6,190 nt of DNA from Rhodobacter sp. (GTDB lineage Bacteria; Pseudomonadota; Alphaproteobacteria; Rhodobacterales; Rhodobacteraceae), in the NCBI GenBank assembly GCA_003536295.1, contig DPZQ01000222.1, positions 1 through 6,190 on the forward strand, given 5' to 3'. Under the pieces are notes generated by a model that saw only the letters and a program-made list of their open reading frames with translations, was not told where the DNA came from and ran no database searches. Position numbers and translations under genes: made by a program. Shown one piece after another: positions 5,619-6,190 of the stretch; the stretch's first letter is position 1, and each line of letters begins with the position of its first letter.

Positions 5619-6190
5619 AGCTTGCATAGCCGGTCATCCTGTTAGATTTGCCAAGGCCCCGCAAAATTTCTTTGGCCGCATTGGCCCCCGGAGCTGCCAT
5701 CACTCCTCCGCCGGGATGGCTGGACGAGCCTACAAGATACATACCCTTAATCGGCGTTTCATATTGCGCATAGCCGGGCACAGGGCGGTTAAACAGCAGT
5801 TGATCAAATGTCAGCTCGCCTTGGAAAATATTGCCTTCAGTTAGGCCCACTTCGTTTTCAATATCCCAAGGGGTGCGAATTTCGGCATGCACCATCTTCT
5901 CGCGAATATCGGGGCAGGCCAGTTCAATCTTATCAAGCACCGTGTTGCCAAACTCTTGGCGCTTCGCATCCGTCCAATTTGCACCCGCGCGCACACCGTC
6001 AACCTTAAGGTCATAGGGGGCATATTGCACAAAGACCGTCATCATGTGTTTGCCCTTAGGCGCCATGGTGGGGTCAATTTGACTGGGGATCAGCATGTCA
6101 AAATAGGGATCTTTTGACCAAAGCCCTTCTTTCCAATCGTCATAAGCGCGCTCAAGTTCGGTTAATGAGGTTGAGCAGTGCAAGTCACCG
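5617..6190 (-). CDS. COG1233/PYROXD2-like FAD-dependent oxidoreductase, C-terminal part (5' end outside window)
   Basis: The frame is open to the right window edge; 190 residues are visible, and the N-terminal FAD fold (roughly 340 residues, judging by the neighbour's length) lies beyond it. The TTG at 6183 is internal. Family features: LERAYDDWKEG (12-22), IP and DP with PKGKHMM (44-50), FVQYAPYDLK (53-62), TPWDIENEVG (106-115), GELTFDQLLFNRP (124-136), and the C-terminal FAD-contact stretch GMYLVGSSSHPGGGVM (149-164) with APGANAA. It is clearly homologous to the downstream oxidoreductase over its whole visible length, but has an extra segment VDGVRAGANW (63-72) where the neighbour has only GGW. 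As first visible gene of the cluster, with its TAA merged into the next gene's ribosome-binding site, it is probably produced together with its paralogue. Cytoplasmic; substrate unknown. The product is probably a flavin-linked dehydrogenase or oxidase of an amine or related compound (inference). Confidence 0.88.
   Translation of the reverse strand, partial: GDLHCSTSLTELERAYDDWKEGLWSKDPYFDMLIPSQIDPTMAPKGKHMMTVFVQYAPYDLKVDGVRAGANWTDAKRQEFGNTVLDKIELACPDIREKMVHAEIRTPWDIENEVGLTEGNIFQGELTFDQLLFNRPVPGYAQYETPIKGMYLVGSSSHPGGGVMAAPGANAAKEILRGLGKSNRMTGYAS

Noticed and set aside
5617..6183. A complete 188-residue protein starting at TTG 6183
   Set aside because: The frame stays open to the window edge, and the protein aligns only with the C-terminal third of the COG1233 family, so this is a cut-off longer gene.
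4032..6190. Carotenoid biosynthesis (phytoene desaturase/CrtI) for the two oxidoreductases
   Set aside because: The family is often labelled phytoene dehydrogenase-like, but there is no crtB, crtE or crtY nearby, and the context is amine and one-carbon metabolism.

Overview
The window is a fully coding, gene-dense piece of a bacterial chromosome. By eye the GC content is in the low to mid 50s. Gene family make-up and tight operon packing suggest an alphaproteobacterium, most likely a marine Rhodobacterales/roseobacter-type organism. That placement is inferred from gene families only; no rRNA or marker gene is present.

Layout. On the + strand, 2-1006 is the C-terminal part of a trimethylamine/dimethylamine dehydrogenase-like iron-sulfur flavoprotein whose N-terminal half lies left of the window. 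It converges on a five-gene minus-strand cluster, and the two facing stop codons overlap near 1003-1006. In transcription order (right to left) the cluster is: (a) the C-terminal part of a COG1233/PYROXD2-like FAD oxidoreductase (6190-5617, 5' end outside); (b) a second complete paralogue (5606-4032); (c) a GcvT-like tetrahydrofolate aminomethyltransferase (4035-2860); (d) a class III PLP aminotransferase (2846-1458); (e) a small GNAT acetyltransferase (1461-1003). Spacings are a 7-10 nt gap, a 4-nt ATGA overlap, a 13-nt gap and another ATGA overlap, so the five genes are almost certainly one transcript.

How they may work together (inference). The combination suggests catabolism of an N-methylated or secondary/tertiary amine. 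Flavoprotein dehydrogenases would oxidise the C-N bond, the GcvT-like protein would pass the released one-carbon unit to tetrahydrofolate, and the aminotransferase would remove the remaining primary amine to a keto acid such as pyruvate. The GNAT protein could acetylate an intermediate. The substrate cannot be read from the sequence.

There is no RNA gene, mobile element, CRISPR array, long intergenic region or recognisable promoter. The promoters of both transcription units lie outside the window. The largest non-coding gap is 13 nt.
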